NCBI GenBank assembly: GCA_021287185.1
Contig: JAJTAZ010000011.1
Location: forward strand, 62,001-126,000
Direction: 5' to 3'
Origin: Burkholderiales bacterium
GTDB taxonomy: Bacteria > Pseudomonadota > Gammaproteobacteria > Burkholderiales > Burkholderiaceae
DNA: 64,000 nucleotides
Part shown: piece by piece, positions 9,955 through 19,300 of the stretch
Position numbering within the stretch: the first letter of the stretch is position 1
Layout of the letters: each line of letters opens with the position of its first letter
Program-made: the position numbers and the translations under genes
The notes under the pieces: generated by a model
The model's input: only the letters and a program-made list of their open reading frames with translations
Told to the model about the DNA's origin: nothing
The model's database searches: none

Positions 9955-10730
9955 GGGCTCGCCTTCGGCTTTTGACTGTACAATTGGGCCACACGTTGTG
10001 CCAACGCGTCTACACCGTTGCGCACTGCTTGTACACCTTTGGACAATTCTTCTAATTTTGCATGGCGCACCACAACTGCTGGATGATACTCGTCACCGTC
10101 CAAACAACGTGTTTTGAGTTTTTCCGTCAAGGATTGAACATCCGACTTGGCACGCGCAAAACCTTGCTGAACGAAGCCCGCAGGCGTTGCACCAATAATA
10201 TCCGCCAACTGCGCCCACACATCAGGGCGCAAGTTTTCGACCAAACGGCTAACCCACTGCGCCAAATCCGATGGCCCTGAAATATGCACATGACGCATGA
10301 TGGCTTGAACATCCAAAGCTGTATCAAACGGCAAACCGTTCAGTTCATCATAAACTGTCGGCATCACTGTGAGTGTGACATTGGCAGGACTGGCGTTGAT
10401 GGTTTTGGCATCCAGTTCGGGTTCTACCCTCTGTGCGAGTAGAATTTCTTTGGGCACAATCTGCCAACGCAAGGTGTGATTAACCCCCATCATCGGCAAC
10501 ACCACATCAACAATTCGATTGAAGTGCGGCTCGGCAGATTCACCGACCCAAGATTCTTGTTGCGCCATTTGACGTACCGCCAAAGCAGTCGTTTGCGACA
10601 AGCGATAAGCAATATGCGAAGCCAACAGGTTTTTATCACTCAAAACCTGCGGCACTTGCATCAAACCCGACAGCACCTCGGTCGGTGTGGGCAATTTGGC
10701 GAGCAGTTCAAATGGATTTAAAACACTCAC
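9951..10730 (-). CDS. ubiJ: UbiJ-like ubiquinone biosynthesis accessory factor (SCP2 domain)
   Basis: A 259-residue soluble protein lying between ubiE and ubiB with four-base overlaps at both ends. That position is diagnostic of UbiJ, the SCP2-type lipid-binding subunit of the aerobic ubiquinone-biosynthesis complex. Sequence conservation is weaker: a beta-rich middle (about 60-150) fits an SCP2 fold, followed by [38 protein letters not shown], a segment seen in UbiJ homologues. The C-terminus (about 225-255) is a likely coiled coil. The name rests on position and this segment together. It is longer than the roughly 200 residues of E. coli UbiJ. Confidence 0.82.
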   Translation of the reverse strand: MSVLNPFELLAKLPTPTEVLSGLMQVPQVLSDKNLLASHIAYRLSQTTALAVRQMAQQESWVGESAEPHFNRIVDVVLPMMGVNHTLRWQIVPKEILLAQRVEPELDAKTINASPANVTLTVMPTVYDELNGLPFDTALDVQAIMRHVHISGPSDLAQWVSRLVENLRPDVWAQLADIIGATPAGFVQQGFARAKSDVQSLTEKLKTRCLDGDEYHPAVVVRHAKLEELSKGVQAVRNGVDALAQRVAQLYSQKPKASP

Positions 10731-11515
10731 AGTTTGACACCCTCATGCAAAGCACACACGCCAAAAGTCATGTTGTGGTATTTCACGAACTCAAAACCTG
10801 CGTCCTGCATCATGACTTTGAGGGTTTCTTGGTCGGGGTGCATACGAATGGATTCAGCCAAATACTGATAACTATCCGAGTCATTGGCAATCAATTCACC
10901 CATTTTGGGTAAGACATTAAATGAGTAAAAGTCATACGGCTTTTGCAACAACTCATTCACCTTTGAAAATTCCAACACAAACACGCGTCCACCAGGGCGT
11001 AACACACGGTGCATTTCCTTGAGTGCCTGCTCTTTATGCGTCATATTGCGCAAACCAAACGCCACGGTCACCACATCAAAATAATTGTCTGCAAAAGGTA
11101 AATGTTCGGCGTTTGCCAACGCCACAGGGGTCACCAAACCTTTATCCAACAGTCTATCGCGCCCAACGCGCAACATCGATTCATTGATGTCCGTCGCCCA
11201 AACCTCGCCCGACTCACCGACTTTTTTCGCAAAAGCAATTGCCAAATCCGCTGTGCCACTCGCCAAATCCAACATCTTCATCCCTGGACGTGGTGCAACG
11301 CGATTGATGGTAAAAAACTTCCACAAGCGGTGCATCCCACCACTCATTACGTCGTTCATAATATCGTATTTGCTCGCCACTGAGTGAAACACCTCAGCCA
11401 CTTTGGACTCTTTTTCATTCTCAGCGACGGTTTTATAACCAAAATGCGTGGTACCACCGCCGGCACTGTCATGTGACGTGCTGTTCGAATCTTGAGCGTG
11501 TTCAGATGTATTCAT
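10727..11515 (-). CDS. ubiE: Ubiquinone/menaquinone biosynthesis C-methyltransferase UbiE
   Basis: An S-adenosylmethionine-dependent methyltransferase that C-methylates the benzoquinol ring in ubiquinone synthesis. Recognisable motifs are [37 protein letters not shown], the SAM-binding [15 protein letters not shown] (motif I), and [21 protein letters not shown] Ser/Thr/Gly-rich extension of about 22 residues precedes the conserved HFGYKTV start seen in homologues; whether translation starts there is uncertain because no clear Shine-Dalgarno is visible. First gene of ubiE-ubiJ-ubiB and divergent from purU, with a 135-bp shared upstream region. Confidence 0.96.
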   Translation of the reverse strand: MNTSEHAQDSNSTSHDSAGGGTTHFGYKTVAENEKESKVAEVFHSVASKYDIMNDVMSGGMHRLWKFFTINRVAPRPGMKMLDLASGTADLAIAFAKKVGESGEVWATDINESMLRVGRDRLLDKGLVTPVALANAEHLPFADNYFDVVTVAFGLRNMTHKEQALKEMHRVLRPGGRVFVLEFSKVNELLQKPYDFYSFNVLPKMGELIANDSDSYQYLAESIRMHPDQETLKVMMQDAGFEFVKYHNMTFGVCALHEGVKL

Positions 11516-11650
11516 GGTTTTGAAAAATATTCAGATGGATAGGATAATGCTTTAAATGGAACGCAATACATGGATAAAAGCCACAAAGTGCGCGATAATG
11601 GGCGCTATTTTAAAGCATTTTCATCTTTTACAGTAAACTAAAAAGCATTT

Positions 11651-12529
11651 ATGAGCACGCACTCAAGCCACGCAAAATACATACTCACACTCTCTTGCCC
11701 CGACCAAATGGGCGTTGTTCACACTGTTTCAGGATTTTTATTCGAACGTGGCGGCAACATCATCGATTCCGCCCAATTCAATGACGCGGATTCAGATCGT
11801 TTTTTTATGCGCGTGAATTTCGAGGAACGTCGCGCCGATGTTGGCATTGAACAACTCAAAACCGAATTTGCACCGATTGCCGAGCGATTCAATATGGAGT
11901 GGAAACTGTTTGACGAGCGCATCAAACCACGTTTGATGATTATGGTCTCGAAAATTGGACACTGCTTGAACGACTTGCTGTTTCGCCACAAATCGGGCAA
12001 CCTCCCCGTAGAAATTGCAGCGATTGTCTCCAACCACCCCGATTTTTATCAACTGGCCGCCTCGTACAATATTCCGTTTCATCATTTACCATTACTGGGT
12101 GCGAGTGCCGAAGAAAAAGCCGAACAGGAAGCGCGCGTATTGGAAGTATTTCACCAACAAAAAATCGACTTTGTGGTGTTGGCGCGTTACATGCAAATTC
12201 TTTCAAACGATTTATGTGTCGCCCTCAATGGCCGCGCCATCAACATTCACCACTCATTTTTACCCAGTTTTAAAGGCGCGAAACCCTATCATCAAGCCTT
12301 TAATAAAGGCGTGAAACTCATTGGTGCGACGGCGCATTTTGTCACTGCCGATTTGGATGAAGGCCCCATTATCGAGCAAGACATTGCGCGGGTTGACCAC
12401 AGCATGAGCCCAGAGGAATTAACCGCGATTGGGCGCGACGTTGAGTGCATCACGCTGGCGCGCGCAGTCAAGTGGCATGCCGAACACCGCGTGGTGCTCA
12501 ATGGCAAAAAGACGGTGGTGTTTAAATAA
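11651..12529 (+). CDS. purU: Formyltetrahydrofolate deformylase
   Basis: PurU hydrolyses 10-formyl-tetrahydrofolate to formate and tetrahydrofolate, balancing the one-carbon pool and supplying formate for purine synthesis. Residues about 10-85 form an ACT regulatory domain (ILTLSCPDQMGVVHTVSGFLF). The hydrolase domain (about 93-292) has MIMVSKIGHCLNDLLFR, the catalytic-region motif INIHHSFLPSFKGAKPYHQAF, and ATAHFVTADLDEGPIIEQD. Length 292 against about 280 in E. coli. Stand-alone gene, divergent from ubiE. Confidence 0.97.
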   Translation: MSTHSSHAKYILTLSCPDQMGVVHTVSGFLFERGGNIIDSAQFNDADSDRFFMRVNFEERRADVGIEQLKTEFAPIAERFNMEWKLFDERIKPRLMIMVSKIGHCLNDLLFRHKSGNLPVEIAAIVSNHPDFYQLAASYNIPFHHLPLLGASAEEKAEQEARVLEVFHQQKIDFVVLARYMQILSNDLCVALNGRAINIHHSFLPSFKGAKPYHQAFNKGVKLIGATAHFVTADLDEGPIIEQDIARVDHSMSPEELTAIGRDVECITLARAVKWHAEHRVVLNGKKTVVFK

Positions 12530-12563
12530 CACAGACTTTCATAATCTATGTAAATTCATAAAA

Positions 12564-13397
12564 TTACTTTGTCAACGTATCTACGGCTTTTACGATGACA
12601 TTGCCACCCGGCATGATGACACCAGCAATTTCGGTCCCTAAATCAAATAAGGATTCTCGTGTCAATAATTTGCCAACCGCTTTATTCAATTGAGTATCAC
12701 CGCGAGCAACAATTTCACCATTGAGCCCATCAATCTGAATGATACCAGCTAAACCTTTTTGAGCGAACGTAAATTCAAAGTTATAAACGGGCCGATAATA
12801 TATGTGCAAGTTTAGTATATGAATTTCATCTTTTAGTATTTCATCCGCATCAATCGGGACTGTGATATTTTTTATGGCAGTGTGAATAATGAGTGAAGCA
12901 CGCTGTTCAGGCTCAAGATATTCCAGTGAGTTTATCCCTTCTGGCTCTAGCAACTCTATCAAACTTGCAAACTTTTTCTTGTATTCACCTAGATTTTTCG
13001 AGGCGCGACTCAAACCTGGAAAATACTCATCAAATTGATTGTCCTGAGTACAATGCTCAATGCCTTCAATAGAAATTGACCCGTGATTTACGCCAAATAA
13101 TTGACCATTTAGTGCAACATCAGTGGCATAAGTTGACTTGGCTTTTACTGAGTAAATAGCCTTCTTCTTATAAGTGCATTTTCGCTCAGCAAAACAGTAC
13201 CAAAACGGCTCATATTGAAGTTGATAATTACTAACAACAACATCTTCTTCTTTAGGTCTATCCCAAAATTTTAGTTTTGATAAAGCACCAAAAGCATCTA
13301 ATTTTTTCTTTTCAGCCTGCTGAAGTGCTGCATCGTGATTGTAATTTGCTCGAAAGCGAAAGACTTTTCGAGCACTGTCTTCAATAATGATTTGCAT
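12564..13397 (-). CDS. Hypothetical protein of unknown family, low GC
   Basis: No family recognised. The protein has 277 residues and no signal peptide. It has a short N-terminal basic/coiled stretch (21-33), an aromatic and Cys-bearing segment YEPFWYCFAERKC (62-74; Cys68, Cys74), a third Cys in GIEHCTQD (Cys116), and a C-terminal half ending in YRPVYNFEFTFAQKGLAGI and IQIDGLNGEIVARG. That last part resembles proteins in which a beta-hairpin links a substrate domain to DGLNGE-type turns, but this is only an impression. GGAGG lies before the ATG. Codon use is clearly AT-richer than its neighbours secA and purU, suggesting acquisition. It lies 29 bp downstream of secA on the same strand. Confidence 0.75.
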   Translation of the reverse strand: MQIIIEDSARKVFRFRANYNHDAALQQAEKKKLDAFGALSKLKFWDRPKEEDVVVSNYQLQYEPFWYCFAERKCTYKKKAIYSVKAKSTYATDVALNGQLFGVNHGSISIEGIEHCTQDNQFDEYFPGLSRASKNLGEYKKKFASLIELLEPEGINSLEYLEPEQRASLIIHTAIKNITVPIDADEILKDEIHILNLHIYYRPVYNFEFTFAQKGLAGIIQIDGLNGEIVARGDTQLNKAVGKLLTRESLFDLGTEIAGVIMPGGNVIVKAVDTLTK

Positions 13398-13426
13398 CTC
13401 GCCTCCATTGAAATATTCAATTCAAA

Positions 13427-16192
13427 TTACTTCAATTTGCCATGACACTGTTTAAATTTCTTACCCGAACCACATGGGCAAGGCTCGTTTCGCCCGACTT
13501 GATAAGCATTGCCTTGCTCATCGACATAATTCGCGCCCGCAGCCGTGACCGAAATTTCGTTGGCCAAATCCTCATCACCTTCGTGTTGTAAATGCATCTG
13601 CGCTTGCGCAGCTTGCTCGTGCGCGAGGATGTTTTGCTCGGCTTGCTCCACTTGCTCTTCTTCTTGAATTTGGACATTCATCAGCACGCCCGATACATTG
13701 GCTTTCACACGATCAAGCATCATACTGAACAATTCAAAGGCTTCGCGTTTATATTCTTGCTTCGGATTTTTTTGCGCATAGCCACGCAAATGAATGCCCT
13801 GACGCAAGTGATCCAATGCCGATAAATGCTCGCGCCATTGATGGTCTATGGTTTGCAGCATGAGTACACGTTCAAAATTTTGGAAGCCTTCCTCACCCAC
13901 GCGCTCAATTTTTGCGTGGTACACCTCGCGCGCAACGGCTTGAATGTGGGCAATCAAATCCTCGTCGGTCGCCGATTTGTGCTCGGCCATCCATTGCACC
14001 ACGGGAATATCCAAAGAGAACATCTCACGTAAATGGTTTTGCAATTGCGGTAAATGCCATTGCTCTTCAATCGAGCCGTGCGGCACGTAGTCGCGCACCG
14101 TTTGCTCAAGCACATCATCACGCATCGCGTGTACCGACTCGCGCACGCTTTCGTCCGCGCCTTCATCAAGCAAATCATTGCGCTGTGCATAAATCACGCG
14201 ACGTTGATCGTTCGCCACGTCATCGTATTCGAGCAATTGTTTGCGCATATCAAAATTGTGTCCCTCAACCTTGCGCTGCGCCGACTCAATCGAACGCGAC
14301 ACCATCCCCGACTCAATCGCCTCACCCCGTGGAATTTTCAGGCGATTCATCATCGCTTTGAGGCGCTCTCCCGCAAAAATACGCAACAATGAATCGTCCA
14401 TGGACAAATAAAAACGCGACGAACCTGGGTCACCTTGACGACCACCGCGACCACGCAATTGATTGTCAATACGGCGCGATTCGTGACGCTCTGTGCCGAT
14501 GATGTGCAAACCACCCGCCGCAATCACTTGATCATGCAACGATTGCCATTCGTCGTGCAGAGCTTGCACTTGACGGACTTTTTCCTCATCGGATAAATTC
14601 GCATCTGCCATCACGTATTCGGCTTGTTTTTTGACATTGCCACCGAGCACGATGTCGGTACCGCGCCCTGCCATATTGGTCGCAATCGTAATCGTCCCAG
14701 GGCGACCCGCTTGGGCGATGATTTGTGCTTCGCGCTCGTGTTGTTTGGCATTCAAGACGCTGTGTTGAATATTCGCTTTTTTCAGCAAGTTGGAAAGGTA
14801 TTCTGAAGTCTCAATCGAAGCCGTACCGACCAGTGCGGGCTGACCACGTTGGACACAATCTTTGATGTCTTCGATGACCGCTTCGAATTTTTCTTCGGCA
14901 GAGCGGTAAATCAAGTCCTGTTTGTCTTGACGCAAAATCGGTTTGTTGGTCGGAATCACCACGGTTTCCAAACCGTAGATTTGTTGGAACTCATACGCCT
15001 CGGTGTCCGCTGTCCCCGTCATACCCGCGAGTTTTTCGTACATGCGGAAGTAGTTTTGGAAGGTAATCGATGCCATCGTCACCGATTCGGATTGCACGGT
15101 CACACCTTCTTTGGCTTCAACCGCTTGGTGCAAACCATCCGACCAACGGCGACCCGCCATCAAGCGACCCGTGAACTCATCGACAATCACCACCTCATCG
15201 TTTTGCACCACGTATTCTTTGTCCTTGGTGTACAACTTGTGTGCGCGCAAAGCGGCGAACAAAAAGTGCACCAGCGTGATATTCGCCGTGTCGTACAAAC
15301 TCGCACCTTCAGGCAACAAACCCATTTGCGTCAAAATCGCTTCGACTTTTTCGTGCCCTGCTTCGGACAGATGAATTTGTTTGGCTTTCTCATCCACCCA
15401 GAAATCGCCTTCGGGCTCAGGATTATCAGGCGTGGGCTCAACGGTTTGCGCGGTCAATTGCGCAGGCACGGTATTGAGCTTTTGGTACAACTCGGTGTTG
15501 TCATCCGCAGGTCCCGAGATAATCAAAGGTGTGCGCGCCTCATCAATTAAAATCGAATCGACCTCATCGACAATCGCATAGTGCAATGGCCGCTGCACGC
15601 GCTCAGAGTGGTGATATACCAAATTATCGCGCAGGTAGTCAAAGCCAAATTCATTGTTGGTACCGTAGGTCACATCGGCACGATACGCGGCAATTTTCTC
15701 GTCACGTTCCATGCCTGCCAAATTCACACCCACGCTCAAGCCAAGGAACTGATACAAAACACCCATATCGGTCGCGTCGCGTTTGGCCAAATAATCATTC
15801 ACCGTCACCACGTGCACACCTTTGCCTGTGAGCGCGTTAAGATACACCGAGAGTGTGGACATCAAAGTTTTGCCCTCACCCGTGCGCATCTCGGCAATTT
15901 TCCCCTCGTGCAAAACCATACCGCCAATCAATTGCACATCAAAATGGCGCATTTTCAACACACGATTGGATGCCTCACGCACGACGGCATACGCCTCAAC
16001 CAAGAGCGATTCCAGCGTTGCGCCGTCTTGGTAGCGTTGTTTGAACTCAGCAGTTTTCGCGGCCAATTGCTCGTCCGACAAGGCCTGCATTTGTGACTCT
16101 AATTGATTGATTTTTTTGACGCTTTTGCGATAAATCTTGAGCAAACGTTGATTGCGAGAACCGAATATTTTTTTGAGAAGTCCGCTGACCAT
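13427..16192 (-). CDS. secA: Preprotein translocase ATPase SecA
   Basis: SecA is the motor that pushes unfolded preproteins through SecYEG. The start is ATG at 16192 ([19 protein letters not shown]), supported by AAGG a few bases upstream; an 82-residue in-frame extension farther upstream has no family similarity and is rejected. Seen in order: [11 protein letters not shown] (Walker A), [20 protein letters not shown] (Walker B region), the preprotein cross-linking domain, [25 protein letters not shown], and a C-terminal zinc/SecB-binding motif [14 protein letters not shown]. Length 921, close to 901 in E. coli. Divergent from the dciA-like gene. Confidence 0.98.
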   Translation of the reverse strand: MVSGLLKKIFGSRNQRLLKIYRKSVKKINQLESQMQALSDEQLAAKTAEFKQRYQDGATLESLLVEAYAVVREASNRVLKMRHFDVQLIGGMVLHEGKIAEMRTGEGKTLMSTLSVYLNALTGKGVHVVTVNDYLAKRDATDMGVLYQFLGLSVGVNLAGMERDEKIAAYRADVTYGTNNEFGFDYLRDNLVYHHSERVQRPLHYAIVDEVDSILIDEARTPLIISGPADDNTELYQKLNTVPAQLTAQTVEPTPDNPEPEGDFWVDEKAKQIHLSEAGHEKVEAILTQMGLLPEGASLYDTANITLVHFLFAALRAHKLYTKDKEYVVQNDEVVIVDEFTGRLMAGRRWSDGLHQAVEAKEGVTVQSESVTMASITFQNYFRMYEKLAGMTGTADTEAYEFQQIYGLETVVIPTNKPILRQDKQDLIYRSAEEKFEAVIEDIKDCVQRGQPALVGTASIETSEYLSNLLKKANIQHSVLNAKQHEREAQIIAQAGRPGTITIATNMAGRGTDIVLGGNVKKQAEYVMADANLSDEEKVRQVQALHDEWQSLHDQVIAAGGLHIIGTERHESRRIDNQLRGRGGRQGDPGSSRFYLSMDDSLLRIFAGERLKAMMNRLKIPRGEAIESGMVSRSIESAQRKVEGHNFDMRKQLLEYDDVANDQRRVIYAQRNDLLDEGADESVRESVHAMRDDVLEQTVRDYVPHGSIEEQWHLPQLQNHLREMFSLDIPVVQWMAEHKSATDEDLIAHIQAVAREVYHAKIERVGEEGFQNFERVLMLQTIDHQWREHLSALDHLRQGIHLRGYAQKNPKQEYKREAFELFSMMLDRVKANVSGVLMNVQIQEEEQVEQAEQNILAHEQAAQAQMHLQHEGDEDLANEISVTAAGANYVDEQGNAYQVGRNEPCPCGSGKKFKQCHGKLK

Positions 16193-16333
16193 GATGACCT
16201 TAACATTTAAGAATACGACGCATGAGAAACCCCCATACGCAAACCGCGACATTTTACCACGCGCACAGCGCAAATGACACCAAACCGCCCAAAATACACC
16301 CGAAACACACCATCGGCAGTATATAATCCGCGC

Positions 16334-16810
16334 ATGAGCACGACACAACCGAAACTTCCGAAAAACCTCTACACCATCCAAGACAGTTGGCGCAAAACCC
16401 CCGTGCTTGCGCAAGCCATGCCGCGTATTGAAACCCAAACCCGTCTGACGGCAAACATTTCTGAACTGATGCCCACGACTTTGAAAAAAGGTTGGCGCGC
16501 GTATTTAGAACGCAACACCCTCACGCTCAAAGTACCGCATCAAGCACTGGCGATGAAAATCAAACAGCAAGCTCCCTTGATACTCGATGGGCTCAAAATG
16601 TATGGCTGGGACATCAAAGATATGGTAGTCAAAGTCTCACAATTCAACCGCCCCGAGTGGCTCAATCGCGCACCGAATAAAAAATTGGTTAAAAATCAGC
16701 GGTTTATCAGTGAAAAAAGTGCGCGACAGATTGAACAAACCATCGCCAATTTGCCTGAGGACGCGCCTGTGCGGGCGGTTTTAATCAAATTATTGGCGCA
16801 TCGGAAATGA
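16334..16810 (+). CDS. DciA-like protein (DUF721)
   Basis: A 158-residue protein divergent from secA, a position often taken by DUF721/DciA genes in betaproteobacteria. The core (about 35-105) runs [24 protein letters not shown], then [29 protein letters not shown]. It matches the DUF721 pattern of a helix followed by a strand and the AWATELRF-like region, here altered to ALAMKIKQ. DciA proteins load the replicative helicase DnaB in bacteria lacking DnaC. The ATG at 16334 ([10 protein letters not shown]) is preferred; an upstream in-frame ATG at 16274 would lie in the secA promoter region. Family assignment is moderately sure, function by family inference. Confidence 0.7.
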   Translation: MSTTQPKLPKNLYTIQDSWRKTPVLAQAMPRIETQTRLTANISELMPTTLKKGWRAYLERNTLTLKVPHQALAMKIKQQAPLILDGLKMYGWDIKDMVVKVSQFNRPEWLNRAPNKKLVKNQRFISEKSARQIEQTIANLPEDAPVRAVLIKLLAHRK

Positions 16811-16881
16811 GCATCTGAAAACACGTCGATTGCTCAAGAAATTGGGCGTTCGTTGATGTGTGTGGTGTTGAACGGATACTG

Positions 16882-16975
16882 CGTCATTGCGAGCCAGATT
16901 CATCGACGACGCAATCCACCCGCTCATCCATGGATTGCTTCCCCTCGACTCAATCATTCGAGGGTCGCAATAACG
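16882..16975. repeat. Dispersed palindromic repeat, copy 1 (CGTCATTGCGAG family)
   Basis: The element starts CGTCATTGCGAGC, contains GCAATCCA and the inverted mate TGGATTGCTTC, and ends with GGTCGCAATAACG. The two ends and two inner boxes are inverted relative to each other, so the whole can fold into a forked hairpin. Two more copies are at 18473-18569 and 61017-61099. Confidence 0.75.
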
Positions 16976-16993
16976 GAGTGCTTGATAAAAACG

Positions 16994-17049
16994 ATGAGCC
17001 CGTAGGTACGATTAGCAGTTTTATCGCGTAATCGTACCTACGCGCTCAT
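16994..17049. repeat. Near-perfect 21-bp inverted repeat (GTAGGTACGATTA palindrome)
   Basis: The arm at 16994-17014, containing GTAGGTACGATTA, pairs with the arm at 17029-17049, containing TAATCGTACCTAC, with one mismatch and a 14-nt loop. There is no U-tract on either side, so it looks like an intergenic palindromic repeat element rather than a terminator. Confidence 0.75.
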
Positions 17050-17070
17050 GGCGGGTTACACGGGTTACGA

Positions 17071-17502
17071 TTAAATTCGTTTCCAAGCCCACCACGTATA
17101 GTGATATTCACCCTCTGTAACTCGATACTTAGCCCCGCATTCAAGACATTCACACTCATAAAAATCAACCCATTTGTCTTCTATACGTTTAGTGGCAAGT
17201 ATTCGAATATTTCCTATATTTTGCTCCACTTCTGGATTATAAAACTGGTCCTCCGAATAAAGCATACAAAGGCAGTCTTTTGAGTACTTTACAAATTCCA
17301 GTTTCTTAATAGCAAATTTTAAATGTGCGATATTGGGGTAAAGAGCTCCTCCCAAGGGAATGTTTGATGTCAGCTTGCGAATTTCACTTAAGTGCTCGAC
17401 CAACATCTTTAACTCCTCTCGATTTCGAAGTAAACGAACTTCGCATGCACCAGAATATATACGATCTGCGTCCTTAGAAGTTAAGTCACTTAATATACTC
17501 AT
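17071..17502 (-). CDS. Hypothetical protein with C-terminal Cys-rich and aromatic motif, low GC
   Basis: Function not recognised. The 143-residue protein has no signal peptide or membrane segment. A helical N-terminal half (RNREELKMLVEHLSEIRKL) is followed by KDCLCMLYSED and a C-terminal FYECECLECGAKYRV (115-128) with four closely spaced cysteines in a pattern suggestive of metal binding, then GEYHYTWWAWKRI. Small proteins ending in HYTWW-type motifs occur among orphan immunity-like genes, but that is only an impression. AGGA precedes the ATG. It is AT-rich compared with era, flanked on one side by two palindromic repeats, and is probably acquired. Confidence 0.7.
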   Translation of the reverse strand: MSILSDLTSKDADRIYSGACEVRLLRNREELKMLVEHLSEIRKLTSNIPLGGALYPNIAHLKFAIKKLEFVKYSKDCLCMLYSEDQFYNPEVEQNIGNIRILATKRIEDKWVDFYECECLECGAKYRVTEGEYHYTWWAWKRI

Positions 17503-17542
17503 TGATTGGCATCCTATTTAATTTATCTGCATATACAAACGC

Positions 17543-18451
17543 TTATTCATACCCCAAACTCTTCAAACTCGCCTCATTGTTCGCCCAACCGCCACGCACC
17601 TTAACGAACACCTCCAAAAACACTTTACAGCCAAACAATTGCTCCATGTCTTGACGCGCTTCGGAAGCGATGCGTTTCATGCGCTCGCCGCCCTGTCCAA
17701 TGATCATGGCTTTGTGCGCATCGCGCTCAACCAGTATCGCAGCAGCGATGCGGTACATATTTTTCTCTTCGGTAAACAGTTCAATTACGACCGTGCAACC
17801 ATAGGGCACTTCATCGCCCGATAGGCGAAAGATTTTTTCACGGATGATTTCGGTGGCTAAAAAGCGCGTTGGACGGTCGGTGATGTCGTCTTCATCAAAA
17901 AATGGTGGATTTTCGGGCAACAACGGTTTAAGTTCATCGAGCAAAACTTGAGTTTGCACACCTTTTTTCGCACTCACGGGGATGATGTGTTTGAAGTTAA
18001 ACCGCTCGGCGATTTTTTGCACAAAGGGCAACAAGTCGTTCTTTTTGTCCAAAGTATCGACTTTATTGATGACCAAAATCACAGGCGTATTCGCAGGCAA
18101 GATTTTCAACACGGCTTCATCCTGCGAAGTGAATTTCATCGCTTCAATCACCCAAACCACAGCATCGACCTCGCCCAAGGCTTGCGAGACATTGCGGTTG
18201 AGCACACGGTTGAGCGCGCCACCGTGTTTGGTCTGAAACCCTGGGGTATCGACAAAAATGTATTGGGTATTGTCCTGCGTCAATACGCCGTTGATGCGGT
18301 GGCGTGTGGTCTGGGCTTTTTTCGAGGTGATAGACACTTTCGCACCGATGAGTTGGTTCATCAAGGTGGATTTGCCGACATTCGGACGACCGATGATGGC
18401 GACAAAGCCTGTGTGGAATGGGGTTGGGGTGGGTGTGGTATGTGTAGGCAT
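17543..18451 (-). CDS. era: GTPase Era
   Basis: Era is an essential GTPase that binds the 3-prime end of 16S rRNA and aids 30S assembly. G1 is GRPNVGKST (21-29), G3 DTPGFQTKHGGALN, G4 NKVDTLDKK and G5 PVSAKKG. The C-terminal KH domain contains AAILVERDAHKAMIIGQGGERMKRI. Length 302, normal. It follows rnc and lepB in the usual lepB-rnc-era order, but a palindromic repeat of about 97 bp separates it from rnc. The first ~14 residues are Thr/Pro-rich and not conserved. Confidence 0.97.
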   Translation of the reverse strand: MPTHTTPTPTPFHTGFVAIIGRPNVGKSTLMNQLIGAKVSITSKKAQTTRHRINGVLTQDNTQYIFVDTPGFQTKHGGALNRVLNRNVSQALGEVDAVVWVIEAMKFTSQDEAVLKILPANTPVILVINKVDTLDKKNDLLPFVQKIAERFNFKHIIPVSAKKGVQTQVLLDELKPLLPENPPFFDEDDITDRPTRFLATEIIREKIFRLSGDEVPYGCTVVIELFTEEKNMYRIAAAILVERDAHKAMIIGQGGERMKRIASEARQDMEQLFGCKVFLEVFVKVRGGWANNEASLKSLGYE

Positions 18452-18472
18452 GGTGTTTTTCGGTAAGTGGTT

Positions 18473-18569
18473 GTCATTGCGAGCGATGCTACATCAGCGA
18501 AGCAATCCATACAGCGTCAATCTGTTTGAGGTCATTGGATTATTTCGCGGTCCATCTGCTCGCAATGAC
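18473..18569. repeat. Dispersed palindromic repeat, copy 2, inside the lepB-rnc-era operon
   Basis: It begins GTCATTGCGAGCGATGC, has GAAGCAATCCAT, then an inverted partial mate, and ends TGCTCGCAATGAC. The terminal 12-bp boxes GTCATTGCGAGC and GCTCGCAATGAC are perfect inverse complements. It occupies almost the whole 128-bp gap between rnc and era. Confidence 0.8.
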
Positions 18570-18579
18570 GCCATCGGGG

Positions 18580-19290
18580 TTATTTCAATTTTCGTGCTTT
18601 CGCCAAATCTTTGTCCAGCAAGCGCATGGCCTCACTTGCCGCATCCTGCTCGGCAATGCGGCGCGATGCCCCCGAACCTTGGGTTTTGATGTTCAACGCG
18701 GCAATTTCACAAGAGATGGTGAATGTCTGTTCGTGCGCTGCACCTTCAATCGCAATGATTTCGTATTTTGGAACAGGTAATTTTTGTGCTTGAAGGCGTT
18801 CTTGCAACTGGGTTTTCGCGTCTTTGCCTGCGGTATTTGGATCGAGTTCATCGAGCATCGGTTGGTACAGACGCGTGACCACACTCTGCGCAGTGGCAAA
18901 ATCGGCATCACAAAAAATTGCACCAAATATCGCTTCAACTGCATCCGCCAAGATGGATGGTCGCTCAGAGCCGCCACTTTTGAGTTCGCCATCACCCAAA
19001 TACAAGTAGCGATGCAGTTGTAGATTGTGCGCAATCACCACCAAGGCTTCTTGGCGCACGAGGTGCGCACGGATGCGCGAGAGTTCACCTTCTTTTTGCC
19101 CTTTGAACTGCTGATACAAGCAATACGCAATCGTGCAATTGAGCACGCCATCGCCCAAAAACTCCAAACGCTCGTAGTGCTCGGCCGCATAACTGCGATG
19201 GGTGAGCGCCTGCTGCAAAAGTTTGAGATGGGTAAATTGATAACCCAATTGCTTTTGCAACAACGCCAAAGAGGAACGCCGCGTACTCAT
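18580..19290 (-). CDS. rnc: Ribonuclease III
   Basis: RNase III cleaves double-stranded RNA in rRNA processing and mRNA turnover. The start is ATG at 19290 (MSTRRSSLALL); an in-frame TTG 30 bases upstream would overlap the lepB stop region and is less likely. The catalytic signature YERLEFLGDGVLN holds the metal-binding Glu and Asp. ILADAVEAIFGAIFCDADF is the second acidic cluster, and a double-stranded-RNA-binding domain occupies about 160-230 (GSGASRRIAEQDAASEAM). Length 236. Ten bases separate it from lepB, so they share a transcript. Confidence 0.97.
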   Translation of the reverse strand: MSTRRSSLALLQKQLGYQFTHLKLLQQALTHRSYAAEHYERLEFLGDGVLNCTIAYCLYQQFKGQKEGELSRIRAHLVRQEALVVIAHNLQLHRYLYLGDGELKSGGSERPSILADAVEAIFGAIFCDADFATAQSVVTRLYQPMLDELDPNTAGKDAKTQLQERLQAQKLPVPKYEIIAIEGAAHEQTFTISCEIAALNIKTQGSGASRRIAEQDAASEAMRLLDKDLAKARKLK

Positions 19291-19300
19291 AGATGACTCA

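Noticed and set aside
14849-15550. A 233-codon open frame on the plus strand within secA
   Set aside because: It is antisense to conserved secA motifs, has no family similarity, and its codon use mirrors the coding strand. The same applies to the frames at 15581-16096, 19376-20197 (antisense to lepB) and 29335-30066 (antisense to the methyltransferase and rnhA).
16193-16438. 82-residue N-terminal extension of SecA
   Set aside because: The added sequence is Cys/Trp/Arg-rich and not like SecA; the MVSGLLKK start has an adjacent Shine-Dalgarno and matches the family.
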